Source of the DNA: CAKRJP01 sp963597615
GTDB lineage: Bacteria > Bacillota > Clostridia > Lachnospirales > Lachnospiraceae
DNA: 64,000 nucleotides
Assembly: GCA_963597615.1 (NCBI GenBank)
Contig: CAVBQS010000053.1
Coordinates: 124,001-188,000 of the forward strand
Direction: 5' to 3'
Shown here piece after piece: positions 26,346-35,134 of this stretch. The notes beneath the pieces were generated by a model, which was not told where the DNA came from, searched no databases, and saw only the letters and a program-made list of their open reading frames with translations. How positions within the stretch are numbered: position 1 is the stretch's first letter; each line of letters opens with the position of its first letter. Made by a program: the position numbers and the translations under genes.

Positions 26346-27089
26346 ATGAAGTTTTACGCAATGACTGACGTTGGTAGAAAAAGAGAGGTCAATCAGGATT
26401 ATGTATATGTAACTGATGAGTCAGTGGGCCCCTTTAAAAATCTCCTTGTGGTTGCCGATGGAATGGGTGGACACAAGGCAGGAGATTTTGCTTCTAAATA
26501 TACTGTAGATGTATTGAGAGAAGAAATCGCACATACCACTTATAAGGAGCCGGAGGAAATCCTTCGGCATGCAGTGACTATTGCGAACAATAAATTAATA
26601 GATGTGGCGGCTACTGATGTGAAGCTAGAAGGCATGGGAACTACTTTAGTGGCAGCTACCATTGTGGATAAAACCTTATATTTTGCCAATGTAGGGGACA
26701 GCAGACTGTATTTGATCAACGATAAGATCAGGCAGATGTCTAAGGATCATTCTCTGGTGGAAGAGATGGTAAGACTTGGTGGAATTAAGGCGGAAGAAGC
26801 AAGAAACCACCCGGATAAGAATATTATTACCCGGGCTATTGGCGTGAAAAAAGACGTAGAAGCGGATATTTATGAATATCGTTTAAAGAAAAATGATGTA
26901 ATACTCATGTGTACAGATGGTCTTAGCAACATGGTTGAGAACGAAGATATTTTTGATATAGTTAAGGGGTCAAGGGATGTCATCGAAGCTGTGCAGATGT
27001 TAATCGAGAAAGCGAATAGCAATGGAGGTCGCGATAACATAGGGGTAATCGTAGCGCAGCCGTTGGCAGATGAGGTGAGTGTATGGTAA
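26346..27089 (+). CDS. prpC: PP2C-type serine/threonine phosphatase PrpC (Stp)
   Basis: This manganese-dependent protein phosphatase of 247 residues opposes the PASTA kinase encoded next. PP2C motifs are clear: V-A-D-G-M-G-G-H near residues 38-45, NVGDSRLYLI near 117-126, and D-G-L-S-N near 193 with D-N-I-G-V near 233-237. Its end overlaps the kinase start by 7 bases, which indicates coupled translation. The pair controls cell wall growth and division in Firmicutes. Confidence 0.95.
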   Translation: MKFYAMTDVGRKREVNQDYVYVTDESVGPFKNLLVVADGMGGHKAGDFASKYTVDVLREEIAHTTYKEPEEILRHAVTIANNKLIDVAATDVKLEGMGTTLVAATIVDKTLYFANVGDSRLYLINDKIRQMSKDHSLVEEMVRLGGIKAEEARNHPDKNIITRAIGVKKDVEADIYEYRLKKNDVILMCTDGLSNMVENEDIFDIVKGSRDVIEAVQMLIEKANSNGGRDNIGVIVAQPLADEVSVW

Positions 27090-29239
27090 AAGACGGAATC
27101 GTACTGGGGAAGCGGTACAATATTCTGAGTAAAATCGGCACCGGTGGCATGGCAGATGTCTATAAGGGTAAGGATATTATGCTGAACCGGTATGTGGCGG
27201 TTAAGGTTTTAAAGAAAGAATATAAGGAGAATGAAGCTTTTGTTAAGAAGTTTCATTCAGAGGCCCAGGCAGCAGCAGGGCTTTTGAATCCTAACATTGT
27301 AAATGTGTATGATGTAGGAACTGACAGAGGCCTACATTATATGGTTATGGAGCTGGTGGAAGGCATTACCCTGAAAGAATATATTGAAAAGAAGGGACGC
27401 ATTGCACCGAGAGAGCTTATTAGCATTGCCATTCAAATGTGCGGTGGAATTAGTGCTGCCCATCAGGCAGGATTAATTCACAGAGATATCAAACCACAAA
27501 ATATTATGATTTCCAGGGATGGAAAGGTAAAAGTTACAGATTTTGGTATTGCTAAAGCTGTTACGTCTAATACAGTAACTACCAATGCCATGGGATCTGT
27601 ACATTATTCCTCCCCAGAGCAGGTGCGTGGTGGATTTAGTGATCAGAAGAGTGATATTTATTCTATAGGTATCACTTTATTTGAAATGGCTACCGGAAGA
27701 ATTCCCTTTGATGGAGATTCCACAGTAGCCATTGCTATGAAGCACTTGAAGGAAGAAATCACTCCTCCTTCCGAATATAATGAAGATATTCCTTATAGCC
27801 TAGAGCAGATTATTTTAAAATGTACCCAGAAAAATGCGGAACGTAGGTATAAGAACGTAGACGAATTAATTAAGGATTTGAAACATAGTATGGTGGATCC
27901 TGACGGGGACTTTGTAAAGATTCCTCCCCTTAATAATGCGGATACCGTCATTATTACAGATGATGAGTTAGATGATATTCGTCATTCTTATGATGAGGAT
28001 GATGACTATGATGACGACTATGACGATGACGACTACGATGATGATGACGACTACGATGATGACGACGACTACGATGACGATGACTATGACGACGATGATG
28101 ATGACGATGATGATGATGACTTTGAGGACTTCAAAAGACGTAGACGCGGTCATGATGAGGAAGTAAATCCTCGTATGGGCAAGCTTACAAAGATTCTTGC
28201 CATAGTGGCTGCAGTGATTATTCTTGCTATTGTTGGATTTGCTGTGGCAAAGGCGGCAGGTATCTTTAAGTCAGGTTCTTCCATTAGTTCAAGTGGTAGC
28301 AACAAGGAGACTGTGAAGGTTCCAGATGTTACAGGAATGACAGAGGATGAGGCAAAGCAAACCTTAAATGCTCAGAACTTAGGATTTGAGGTTACCTCCA
28401 GAGAAGAATCAGACGAGTACGAGGAAGGTTTGGTATGTTCTCAGACACCAGCTTCCGGTAAGAAAGTAAGTAAGAATACCAAGGTAACAGTTGTTGTTAG
28501 TTCTGGATTAGTAGGACAGAGTATTACCATTCCGGATGTTACAGGAATGTCAGAAGATGATGCTCTTAAGACTTTAAATGATGCAGGATTTAAGAATGTA
28601 AGTTCTTCTTATACTTATAGCGATTCCGTGGCGGAGGGAAATGTTATTTCTACGACTCCGTCTGCTAATACTCAGGGAAGTGAAGATACTAAGATTACCA
28701 TGACAGTAAGTAAGGGTGCAGAAAAGCAAAGCGTTCCGGATGTTACAGGACAGACAGAATCTGATGCTCAGAATGCCTTGGCTGCAGTTGGCCTAACAGG
28801 GTCAGTGACTTATGAGTATAGTAGTTCAGTGGCTCAGGGAAAAGTGATCTCTCAGAGTATAACAGCTGGAAAGAAAGTGGCAGCCGGAACTACTGTGGGT
28901 TTGGTAGTAAGCCAGGGTGAGGAACCACCGGAGAAGGTTACTGTACCGCCAATTACAGGTTCTACTTTGGATAATGCAAGACAGTTGATTAAGAGTACCG
29001 GACTTACTGTGGGAAGTATTACTTACCAGTATAGCAGTGATGTTTCTTCCGGTTGTGTTATTAGCTGTGATCCGGGAGATGGCTCTAGCGTAGATGATGG
29101 TTCTACTGTAAATCTTGTGATCAGTCAGGGACCAGAAACCTATACTGGGGATCCTTCCCAGAATAACAGTGACAGTAGTAGCACAGATACTACGACAACT
29201 GATGGATCCACAGATTCAAGCTCCACTACAACACAATAG
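27083..29239 (+). CDS. prkC: PASTA-domain serine/threonine kinase PrkC (Stk)
   Basis: This is a membrane Hanks-type kinase of 718 residues that senses muropeptides or lipid II. The kinase domain is at about residues 10-270 (G-T-G-G-M-A-D-V loop, VAVKVLKK, HRDIKPQN near 134-141, DFGIAK near 153-158). One membrane helix lies at about residues 368-388. Four extracellular PASTA repeats follow, starting near 412, 480, 550 and 617, and the C terminus is Ser/Thr-rich. The oddity is the juxtamembrane linker: residues 303-346 are 44 consecutive residues of Asp (36), Tyr (7) and one Glu, followed by a basic KRRRR patch. This acidic tract is coded by repetitive GAT/GAC triplets (27,989-28,120). Confidence 0.95.
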   Translation: MVKDGIVLGKRYNILSKIGTGGMADVYKGKDIMLNRYVAVKVLKKEYKENEAFVKKFHSEAQAAAGLLNPNIVNVYDVGTDRGLHYMVMELVEGITLKEYIEKKGRIAPRELISIAIQMCGGISAAHQAGLIHRDIKPQNIMISRDGKVKVTDFGIAKAVTSNTVTTNAMGSVHYSSPEQVRGGFSDQKSDIYSIGITLFEMATGRIPFDGDSTVAIAMKHLKEEITPPSEYNEDIPYSLEQIILKCTQKNAERRYKNVDELIKDLKHSMVDPDGDFVKIPPLNNADTVIITDDELDDIRHSYDEDDDYDDDYDDDDYDDDDDYDDDDDYDDDDYDDDDDDDDDDDFEDFKRRRRGHDEEVNPRMGKLTKILAIVAAVIILAIVGFAVAKAAGIFKSGSSISSSGSNKETVKVPDVTGMTEDEAKQTLNAQNLGFEVTSREESDEYEEGLVCSQTPASGKKVSKNTKVTVVVSSGLVGQSITIPDVTGMSEDDALKTLNDAGFKNVSSSYTYSDSVAEGNVISTTPSANTQGSEDTKITMTVSKGAEKQSVPDVTGQTESDAQNALAAVGLTGSVTYEYSSSVAQGKVISQSITAGKKVAAGTTVGLVVSQGEEPPEKVTVPPITGSTLDNARQLIKSTGLTVGSITYQYSSDVSSGCVISCDPGDGSSVDDGSTVNLVISQGPETYTGDPSQNNSDSSSTDTTTTDGSTDSSSTTTQ
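27989..28120 (+). repeat. Triplet-rich low-complexity tract coding poly(Asp/Tyr) in PrkC
   Basis: These 132 bases are almost only GAT, GAC and TAT/TAC codons (44 codons: 36 Asp, 7 Tyr, 1 Glu) and keep the reading frame. Such tracts can change length by slippage in units of three. Confidence 0.9.
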
Positions 29240-29246
29240 GTGCTAT

Positions 29247-30125
29247 ATGCAAGGAAAAATAATAAAAGGTATTGCCGGATTCTACTACGTTCACGTAGTA
29301 GAATTCGGTGTTTATGAGTGTAAAGCAAAAGGTGTATTTCGGAAAAATAAAATCAAACCTCTGGTAGGAGATGATGTTAACATCGAGGTTTTAAACCAGG
29401 AAGAAAAGTTGGGAAACATCACGGAGATTCTAGCTAGAAAGAACAGTTTGATTCGGCCGGCGGTGGCAAATATTGACCAGGCTTTGGTGGTATTTGCAGT
29501 GGCAAAGCCTGAACCTCATTATAATCTCTTGGACCGATTCCTAGTAATGATGGAGGCAGAAAATCTTCCGGTGGTATTATGCTTTAATAAGTCAGACCTG
29601 GTAGATGAGGCTAGGATCAAGGAACTTCAGGAAATTTATGAACCGACTGGCTACAGGCTTTTGTTTGCCAGTGCTAAGGAAGAAGAAAATATTAACAAGA
29701 TTAAAACTCTTCTTAGAGGGAAAACTACTGCCATTGCAGGCCCCTCAGGAGTTGGAAAATCATCCATTATCAATCTTTTGCAGCCGGAGGCCAAAATGGA
29801 AACCGGTGGCATTAGCCGAAAGATTGAGAGGGGAAAACACACCACCAGACATTCGGAGCTATTTCCTGTAGATGAGGACTCCTATATTATGGATACTCCA
29901 GGTTTTAGTTCTCTGAATGTTTATAATTTTGAAAAAGAAGATTTAAAGTATTATTTTCCAGAATTTACTCCCTTTGAGGGACAGTGTAAATTTAATGGTT
30001 GTGACCACGTCCACGAACCAGGTTGTGCAGTGAAAACAGCTGTATTGAACAAAGAGATTCATGAGATTCGTTACAAAGACTATTTGGAGATTTACGAGGA
30101 GCTAAAGAATAGGCGGAGGTATTAG
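29247..30125 (+). CDS. rsgA: Ribosome small subunit GTPase RsgA
   Basis: This circularly permuted GTPase assists late 30S maturation. Its 292 residues are counted from the ATG at 29,247, 7 bases after the prkC stop; an in-frame ATG inside prkC was rejected because the OB fold begins at MQGKIIKGIAGFYYV. N-K-S-D (G4) is near residue 116, the P-loop G-P-S-G-V-G-K-S-S near 167-175, and DTPGF (G3) near 217. The C-terminal zinc site is formed by C-x-x-x-x-C...H...C near 246-260. It overlaps the signalling and metabolic genes rpe and thiN in the usual Firmicute order. Confidence 0.95.
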   Translation: MQGKIIKGIAGFYYVHVVEFGVYECKAKGVFRKNKIKPLVGDDVNIEVLNQEEKLGNITEILARKNSLIRPAVANIDQALVVFAVAKPEPHYNLLDRFLVMMEAENLPVVLCFNKSDLVDEARIKELQEIYEPTGYRLLFASAKEEENINKIKTLLRGKTTAIAGPSGVGKSSIINLLQPEAKMETGGISRKIERGKHTTRHSELFPVDEDSYIMDTPGFSSLNVYNFEKEDLKYYFPEFTPFEGQCKFNGCDHVHEPGCAVKTAVLNKEIHEIRYKDYLEIYEELKNRRRY

Positions 30126-30127
30126 GA

Positions 30128-30790
30128 ATGAACTACATATTGGCACCATCGATTTTATCGGCAGATTTTAAGAATCTGGGCCAGGAGATAAAAAAAACAG
30201 AAGAAAATGGAGCAAAATTTTTGCATTTTGATGTTATGGATGGCCTTTTTGTGCCTAGCATTTCCTTTGGAGTGCCGGTACTGAAATCGATCCGGTCTGC
30301 TACCAGCCAGGTGATAGATGCCCATCTGATGATTAAAGAGCCTATTCGCTATATAGAGACCTTTAAGGATGCAGGAGCAGATTATGTCACAGTTCACCTG
30401 GAAGCTTGTGAGAATGTGGAAAAAACCCTTACAAAGATTCGAGAATGTGGAATGAAGGTAGGACTTTCCATTTGTCCTGAGACAGAAGTTGAAAAGCTCA
30501 TACCCTATGTGGAAATGCTTGACTTGATTCTTATTATGGGAGTACGTCCGGGATTTGGGGGACAGAAACTGATCCCAGAAACCTTTGATCGTTTAAGACA
30601 AGTAAGACAAATTTTAAATGAAAGAAATTTAGAGGTGGATGTGCAGGTAGATGGGGGAGTCCATCTTGGAAATATCAGAGACATTCTAGATGCAGGGGCT
30701 AATGTAATTGTTACAGGATCTGCCGTATTTAATGGGGACGTAGAAGCAAATACCAGAAAATTCATGGAGATTTTAAAAGACTATGAGTAA
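30128..30790 (+). CDS. rpe: Ribulose-phosphate 3-epimerase
   Basis: This pentose phosphate enzyme interconverts ribulose 5-phosphate and xylulose 5-phosphate. Its 220-residue TIM barrel carries the family motifs: APSILSADF near 6-14, H-F-D-V-M-D-G near 34-40, H-L near 69 with metal ligands, MGVRPGFGGQ near 137-146, and D-G-G near 176. It starts 2 bases after rsgA and its end overlaps thiN by 8 bases. Confidence 0.96.
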   Translation: MNYILAPSILSADFKNLGQEIKKTEENGAKFLHFDVMDGLFVPSISFGVPVLKSIRSATSQVIDAHLMIKEPIRYIETFKDAGADYVTVHLEACENVEKTLTKIRECGMKVGLSICPETEVEKLIPYVEMLDLILIMGVRPGFGGQKLIPETFDRLRQVRQILNERNLEVDVQVDGGVHLGNIRDILDAGANVIVTGSAVFNGDVEANTRKFMEILKDYE

Positions 30791-31442
30791 GAGAATGATT
30801 ATCGTCAGCGGTGGCAAGATTGAAGATGATTTTGCCAGGGCTATCATTGAGGCTGGAGAACAAGATTGTATCATAGCAGTGGACCGAGGGATGGATTTTT
30901 TCTACCGTCAGAAATTAGTGCCTAATTACATCGTAGGAGATTTTGATAGTGCAAATGAAGAAGTGGCAGACTATTTTCGTAATGAGGTTCATGTGCCTAT
31001 ACGGGAATACAGTCCGGTAAAGGACTCCACCGATACAGAGATTGCCATCCGGCTTGCTATGACTTTAGGTTGCAAGGAGATGATTGTTCTGGGAGCTACC
31101 GGAGGTAGAATTGATCACCTTTGGGCCAATATCCAGTGTTTGAATATACCTTTTAAAGAAGGAATAGATGTGTGTATCCTAGATAGCCAAAATCGAATTC
31201 GACTGATAGAATCTGACTTGCATTTACATAAAAGTGAAGCCTATGGGTCATATTTTTCTTTGTTTCCTTTAGGAGGAGATGTTTACGGACTTACCGTTAC
31301 TGGGGCCAAGTATCCCCTGCATGGCCATACCTTAACATCAAGAGATAGTCTCTGTGTAAGTAATGAATTTGCAGAGGAAGAAGTAGTGATTAGCTTCAAT
31401 TCCGGAACTGTGATTCTTATGGAGACAAAAGATAGAGAATAA
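30783..31442 (+). CDS. thiN: Thiamine diphosphokinase
   Basis: This enzyme transfers pyrophosphate from ATP to thiamine to make thiamine diphosphate. Its 219 residues include A-V-D-R-G near 32-36, VGDFDSA near 52-58, S-P-V-K-D-S-T-D-T near 77-85, and GATGGRIDH near 100-108, all typical of the bacterial family. Its start overlaps the end of rpe, and a strong terminator 7 bases after its stop closes the murE-thiN operon. Confidence 0.94.
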   Translation: MSKRMIIVSGGKIEDDFARAIIEAGEQDCIIAVDRGMDFFYRQKLVPNYIVGDFDSANEEVADYFRNEVHVPIREYSPVKDSTDTEIAIRLAMTLGCKEMIVLGATGGRIDHLWANIQCLNIPFKEGIDVCILDSQNRIRLIESDLHLHKSEAYGSYFSLFPLGGDVYGLTVTGAKYPLHGHTLTSRDSLCVSNEFAEEEVVISFNSGTVILMETKDRE

Positions 31443-31448
31443 AAAGAG

Positions 31449-31483
31449 ATGTGCCTTGGATTTAACCAAGACACATTTTTTTA
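31449..31483. terminator. Bidirectional terminator between thiN and kdgK
   Basis: An ATGTG.CCTTGG / CCAAG.ACACAT stem with one mismatch and a 6-base loop is followed by seven T on the plus strand and preceded by A-rich sequence, so it can serve both convergent operons. Confidence 0.8.
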
Positions 31484-32509
31484 TCTTTGTACTCGACCAC
31501 TGCCGTCGCTGTCCATTAAAGCTAAAACTTCTGCTTCCTTAATGTAGTTAATATCACCAGGAATGGTATGTTTTATGGCTGCTGCAGCAATGGCAAATTC
31601 TAAGGATTTTTCCATGGACATACCAGAGGCAATTCCGTGTAAAAAGCCAGAGGCAAAGGAATCTCCTCCACCTACCCGGTCTACAATATGAAGCTCATAT
31701 TGTTTGCCCCGGTAGAGAAAGTTTCCATCAGATACAGCAGCAGACCAGCCATTGTCGGAAGCACTGTTACTGTTTCTTAAGGTAGTTACCAGATATTTTA
31801 GGTCAAATGCTTTTACTACGTTTGCCATGTGAGGAGCATCGACACAAATGCTGTAATCACCATTAATAAAATCAATGACTTCCTCCTGGTATCCAAGACA
31901 TTTGGCTGCATCTCTGGCATTTCCAAAACAGATGTCGGCATACTGGATCATCTGTCTTAGCCTTTCCTGCTTTCCTTCAACATCCTCGGTCCACAATTTT
32001 GCGCGATAGTTTAAGTCAAAGGAAATGCAAACATTATGGGCTTTTGCGGCTTTTAAAGCAGCAAATGTTAGTTCCTTTGCTTCCTTGCTTAGGACAGGGG
32101 TGATTCCAGATACGTGGAATAAATCAGCATCTGCAAAAATAGTATCAAAATCAAATTCTTTGGGGGAAGCTTTGGTAAGGGCGGAGTCTGCTCGGTCATA
32201 AATAACACTAGAGGCACGAACGGAAGCACCGTTTTCAAGGAAATAGATTCCAAGACGGTTGCCACCGCGAACAATGGAAGAACAATCAACTCCAACCCTG
32301 GCTAATGTAGCCACCGCAGCATCCCCAATGGAATTGTTAGGGATTTTAGATACAAAGCTTACTTGATGTCCAAGCTGGGCAAGAGATGCAGCTACATTGG
32401 CTTCAGCCCCACCGTACTGGACATCGAAGGAAGATGCCTGTAAAAAACGTTCATATCCTGGAGGGGAAAGTCGTAACATAATCTCTCCTAAAGTAACAAT
32501 CTTAGCCAT
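31481..32509 (-). CDS. kdgK: 2-keto-3-deoxygluconate kinase (PfkB family)
   Basis: This kinase phosphorylates 2-keto-3-deoxygluconate, the product of hexuronate dehydration, to KDPG. Its 342 residues are full length and PfkB-like: an N-terminal GGAEANVAASLA motif near 33-44, a central alpha/beta domain, and the C-terminal signature with D-R-V-G-G-G-D-S-F-A-S-G (catalytic Asp) near 278-289. It follows the eda remnant by 3 bases and is the last gene of the minus-strand uxaB-eda-kdgK set. Unlike the neighbours it looks intact. Other sugar-acid kinases are possible, but the context argues for this one. Confidence 0.88.
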   Translation of the reverse strand: MAKIVTLGEIMLRLSPPGYERFLQASSFDVQYGGAEANVAASLAQLGHQVSFVSKIPNNSIGDAAVATLARVGVDCSSIVRGGNRLGIYFLENGASVRASSVIYDRADSALTKASPKEFDFDTIFADADLFHVSGITPVLSKEAKELTFAALKAAKAHNVCISFDLNYRAKLWTEDVEGKQERLRQMIQYADICFGNARDAAKCLGYQEEVIDFINGDYSICVDAPHMANVVKAFDLKYLVTTLRNSNSASDNGWSAAVSDGNFLYRGKQYELHIVDRVGGGDSFASGFLHGIASGMSMEKSLEFAIAAAAIKHTIPGDINYIKEAEVLALMDSDGSGRVQR

Positions 32510-32512
32510 AAC

Positions 32513-32914
32513 CTACCCCCTGATTTCTTCTACAATATTGGCAGCTTCCCTGGTTAGTTCTTTGATCTTTTCAAAGTTTCCTTCCTCTACAAGGGCTCCT
32601 TTTTCCAGACAGTATCTTACAATTACAGGATCAAGACCTGGGCTTACAATGAATTTAGCGCCTGCAGCCACAGCCTCATCCACTTGTTTTGTGGTGAGAA
32701 TAGTGCCAGCTCCCACTAACATCTCGGGATGTTTCTCGCACATGATCTTGATAGATTCGGTGGCAGCCTCTGTGCGGAAGGTAACTTCCGCACAAGCTAG
32801 GCCACCCGCGCAGAGAGCATCTGCAAGAGGGGCGGCATCCTTGCTGTCATTTAAGACAACTACAGGAACGATGCCACATTGACCAAGTTTTTCTAATATT
32901 TCATTCATTTTCAT
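32513..32914 (-). pseudogene. eda: KDPG/KHG aldolase with internal in-frame deletion
   Basis: The family cleaves 2-keto-3-deoxy-6-phosphogluconate to pyruvate and glyceraldehyde 3-phosphate and is normally about 205-215 residues. Here only 133 remain. The N-terminal half is normal (GIVPVVVL near 14-21, catalytic Glu43 in AEVTFRT, VGAGTIL near 67-73, FIVSPGLDP near 88-96). At about residues 105-107 (near 32,600) it jumps to what is normally the extreme C-terminal helix (EEGNFEKIKELTREAA). Some 75-80 residues are missing, including the KFFPAE-type segment with the Schiff-base lysine and the PTGG phosphate site. The frame is kept and the start has a good AGAGGAA site, but an active aldolase is not expected. 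Confidence 0.85.
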
Positions 32915-32921
32915 GTTCCTC

Positions 32922-33830
32922 TTATTTCACTAACTTTTTCATAACTTCGTAAGCGCCATTTTCACGGATATCTGCAAGATAAGAAGCAACAGCAGATTCA
33001 AACCCTTGGATGGCACTTAAATCTTCTCCCCAGAACTCTACATTGCTACAAACAGCATGTACAAGATCTTCTACAGAATCATCTTTATGAGCCGCGTAGA
33101 ATTCAAGCACATTTTTATCATCTTTAATGAGATAAGTATTGTTTCCTCTAGTTCCTACAAGACCATCTTCTGTCAGTGTATGGCCGTTGAAAAATGCAAT
33201 GTAGAAAGCGAAGGATGCGGTAATACATGCCGGAAGTTCTTTCTTAAGTTCTACATAACCTTTTAAAGAAGGCATTACTCTAGCTCGCCATTTGGAAGTG
33301 GAATTTAAGCTAATGGACAATAACTGGTGGTCGATAAATGGATTTTTAAAACGCTCTGTAACAGAAGCGGCAAATTCGTCCAGTTCTGCTTTAGGTAAGG
33401 TCAGGGTAGGGATGATTTCATCATAAATAGTCTGGTTCATGTAGTTGCAAATTACTTCATCGTGCATACAGTCACGGACAATATCCTGTCCTGCCAGGTA
33501 AGCACCAAGAACGAAAGAAGTATGCGCTCCATTTAAGATTCTTACCTTCCGCTGTTTGTAAGGCTTGTGGTTGTCGGTAATCAGGATTGGAAGACCTGCC
33601 TTGTCAACTGGGAATTCATCCTTAATAGACTGAGGTCCTTCAATTACCCAGAATCCAAAAATTTCGCCCGTATTAATTAAGTTATCCTCGTAAGCTAATT
33701 CTTGGCAAATTGATGCTGCTTCAGATCTTGGATATCCGGTAACAATACGGTCAACCAAGGTGGAGCAGAAGATATTTTCAGTCTCTACCCAGTGAATGAA
33801 GTCTTCAGAAAGTTCCCACTGCTTTGCATC
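32922..33830 (-). pseudogene. uxaB: Tagaturonate/altronate oxidoreductase, 5'-truncated
   Basis: This is the C-terminal part of a mannitol-dehydrogenase-superfamily enzyme that reduces tagaturonate to altronate. About 302 residues remain of some 480-500. Landmarks present are FCSTLVDRIVTGYPR and KPYKQRKVRILNGAH (catalytic lysine region), then FIDHQLLSISLNS. The N-terminal Rossmann fold (GEGNFLRAF region) is absent. Upstream of about 33,830 the sequence becomes the coding start of the divergent dctP, so one junction cuts both genes. An accidental ATG at 33,870-33,872 allows a 316-residue reading frame, but its first 14 or so residues come from the antisense of dctP. Confidence 0.85.
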
Positions 33831-34757
33831 ATCCGTATCGCACATTCTCAGGCAGAAACGCATCCGGAACATATTGGGCTTTTGAAATTTAAAGAGTATG
33901 TGGAAGAAAAACTTGGAGATAAATATGAAGTTCAGATTTTCCCTAATGAACTTTTGGGATCTCAGACAAAAGCTATTGAGCTTACCCAGACAGGTGCCAT
34001 TGATTTTGTATTAGTAGGAACTCCAAACCTGGAGAATTTTGTAAAGGTATATGAGATTTTTAGTATGCCTTATCTATTTACTTCTGAGGAAGCTTATCAT
34101 GCTGCAATGAATGATGAAGAGTATATGGAACAAATTTACGAATCCACAGATGAGACAGGATTAAGAGTTGTAACCTGGTATAACGTAGGAACTAGAAACT
34201 TCTACGCCAAGAAAGCAATTAACACTCCAGATGATCTGAAGGGATTAAAGATTCGTGTTCAGCAAAGTCCTGCCAGTGTTAACATGGCTAATGCCTTTGG
34301 AGCAGCAGCTTCTCCTATGAGTTTTGGTGAGGTTTATACCGCCATTCAGCAGGGAGTTATTGACGGAGCGGAAAATAACGAGCTGGCTCTAACAAGCAAT
34401 AAACACGGAGAAGTAGCAAAATATTTTTCTTATACCATGCATCAGATGGTACCAGATGTTTTGGTTGGCAATTTGAAATTCTTAAATGGCTTAAGTGATG
34501 AGGAATTAGAAATATTTAAGGAGGCTGCAAAACTCTCTACTGAAGTAGAAAGTGAAGAGTGGGATGAGCAGCTAGAAGAGGCTAAGGAATATGCAAAGGA
34601 CACCATGGGAGTGACCTTTATCGATGTAGATGTGGAAGTATTCCGTGAGAAGGTTCTGGGAGTACAGGAACAAATGTTAGAGGATAATGAATCCATCCGT
34701 GAATCCTATGAACATTTCCAGACATTTAATGAAAAATATTCAAAGGAGGATCAATAG
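33831..34757 (+). pseudogene. dctP: TRAP substrate-binding protein DctP, 5'-truncated
   Basis: This is the solute-binding protein of a hexuronate-type TRAP carrier, now lacking its first 25-40 residues. The mature domain starts at about IRIAHSQAETHPEHIG (33,831 onward) and runs to a normal C terminus (EKYSKEDQ), with FPNELLGSQTKAIE, RNFYAKKAIN and the ligand-binding arginine region LKGLKIRVQQSP. The signal peptide, its promoter and ribosome site are gone, replaced by antisense uxaB. The only in-frame ATG upstream (33,792) lies inside uxaB and does not give a signal sequence, so export is not expected. Confidence 0.85.
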
Positions 34758-34759
34758 AT

Positions 34760-35132
34760 ATGAAAATGCTAGCAATGCTCCGCAAAGGCATGGATGGCGC
34801 TTTTTTCAGCTGCCTATATCTTTGGAAAAAGAGATCACATGAGAATGGGATTTTTGGCAGATAAGGTAACCGGAACTGCAAAGAAAGTATTGGAGATCGT
34901 CATCGAACTATTAATTATTGCATTTGCAGGAAGCGTTATGGCTTACGGTGGTATTACCATTATGGGGCTTACTATGACTCAGACTAGTGCATCCCTTCCT
35001 GTTACAGTAGGTGTACTTTACACCGCCCTGCCCCTGTCAGGAATTGTTATTGTAATTTATGGAATCTTAAATATTATCGATTTAATCCAGGGCAAAGGCC
35101 TTGATCATGAGGAAAGTGAAAGAGGAGAATAA
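34760..35132 (+). pseudogene. dctQ: TRAP small permease DctQ, internal deletion with frameshift
   Basis: The gene begins normally 2 bases after dctP, with AGGAGGATC and an ATG at 34,760 coding MKMLAMLRKGMDGA. At about 34,793-34,800 the family sequence continues in the +1 frame as ALFSAAYIFGKRDHMRMGFLADK and runs to a normal end (34,794-35,132). Compared with a DctQ of about 165-185 residues, the first membrane helix and the W-x-E-E-L-A-R-Y hallmark are missing, roughly 40 or more residues, and the frame is broken. The remaining C-terminal piece has two or three membrane segments. It is not expected to work with DctM. Confidence 0.82.
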
Positions 35133-35134
35133 AT

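Noticed and set aside
27968..28166. Alternative-frame and antisense open frames in the Asp tract of prkC
   Set aside because: They are by-products of the GAT/GAC triplet repeat and translate to meaningless Met/Thr or Ile/Val runs.
29605..29871. Second open frame inside rsgA
   Set aside because: It is out of frame with conserved GTPase motifs and has no ribosome site.
33792..33836. ATG at 33,792 as the true start of the TRAP binding protein
   Set aside because: The first 14 codons are antisense to conserved uxaB sequence (SEDFIHW), have no ribosome site and give no signal peptide.
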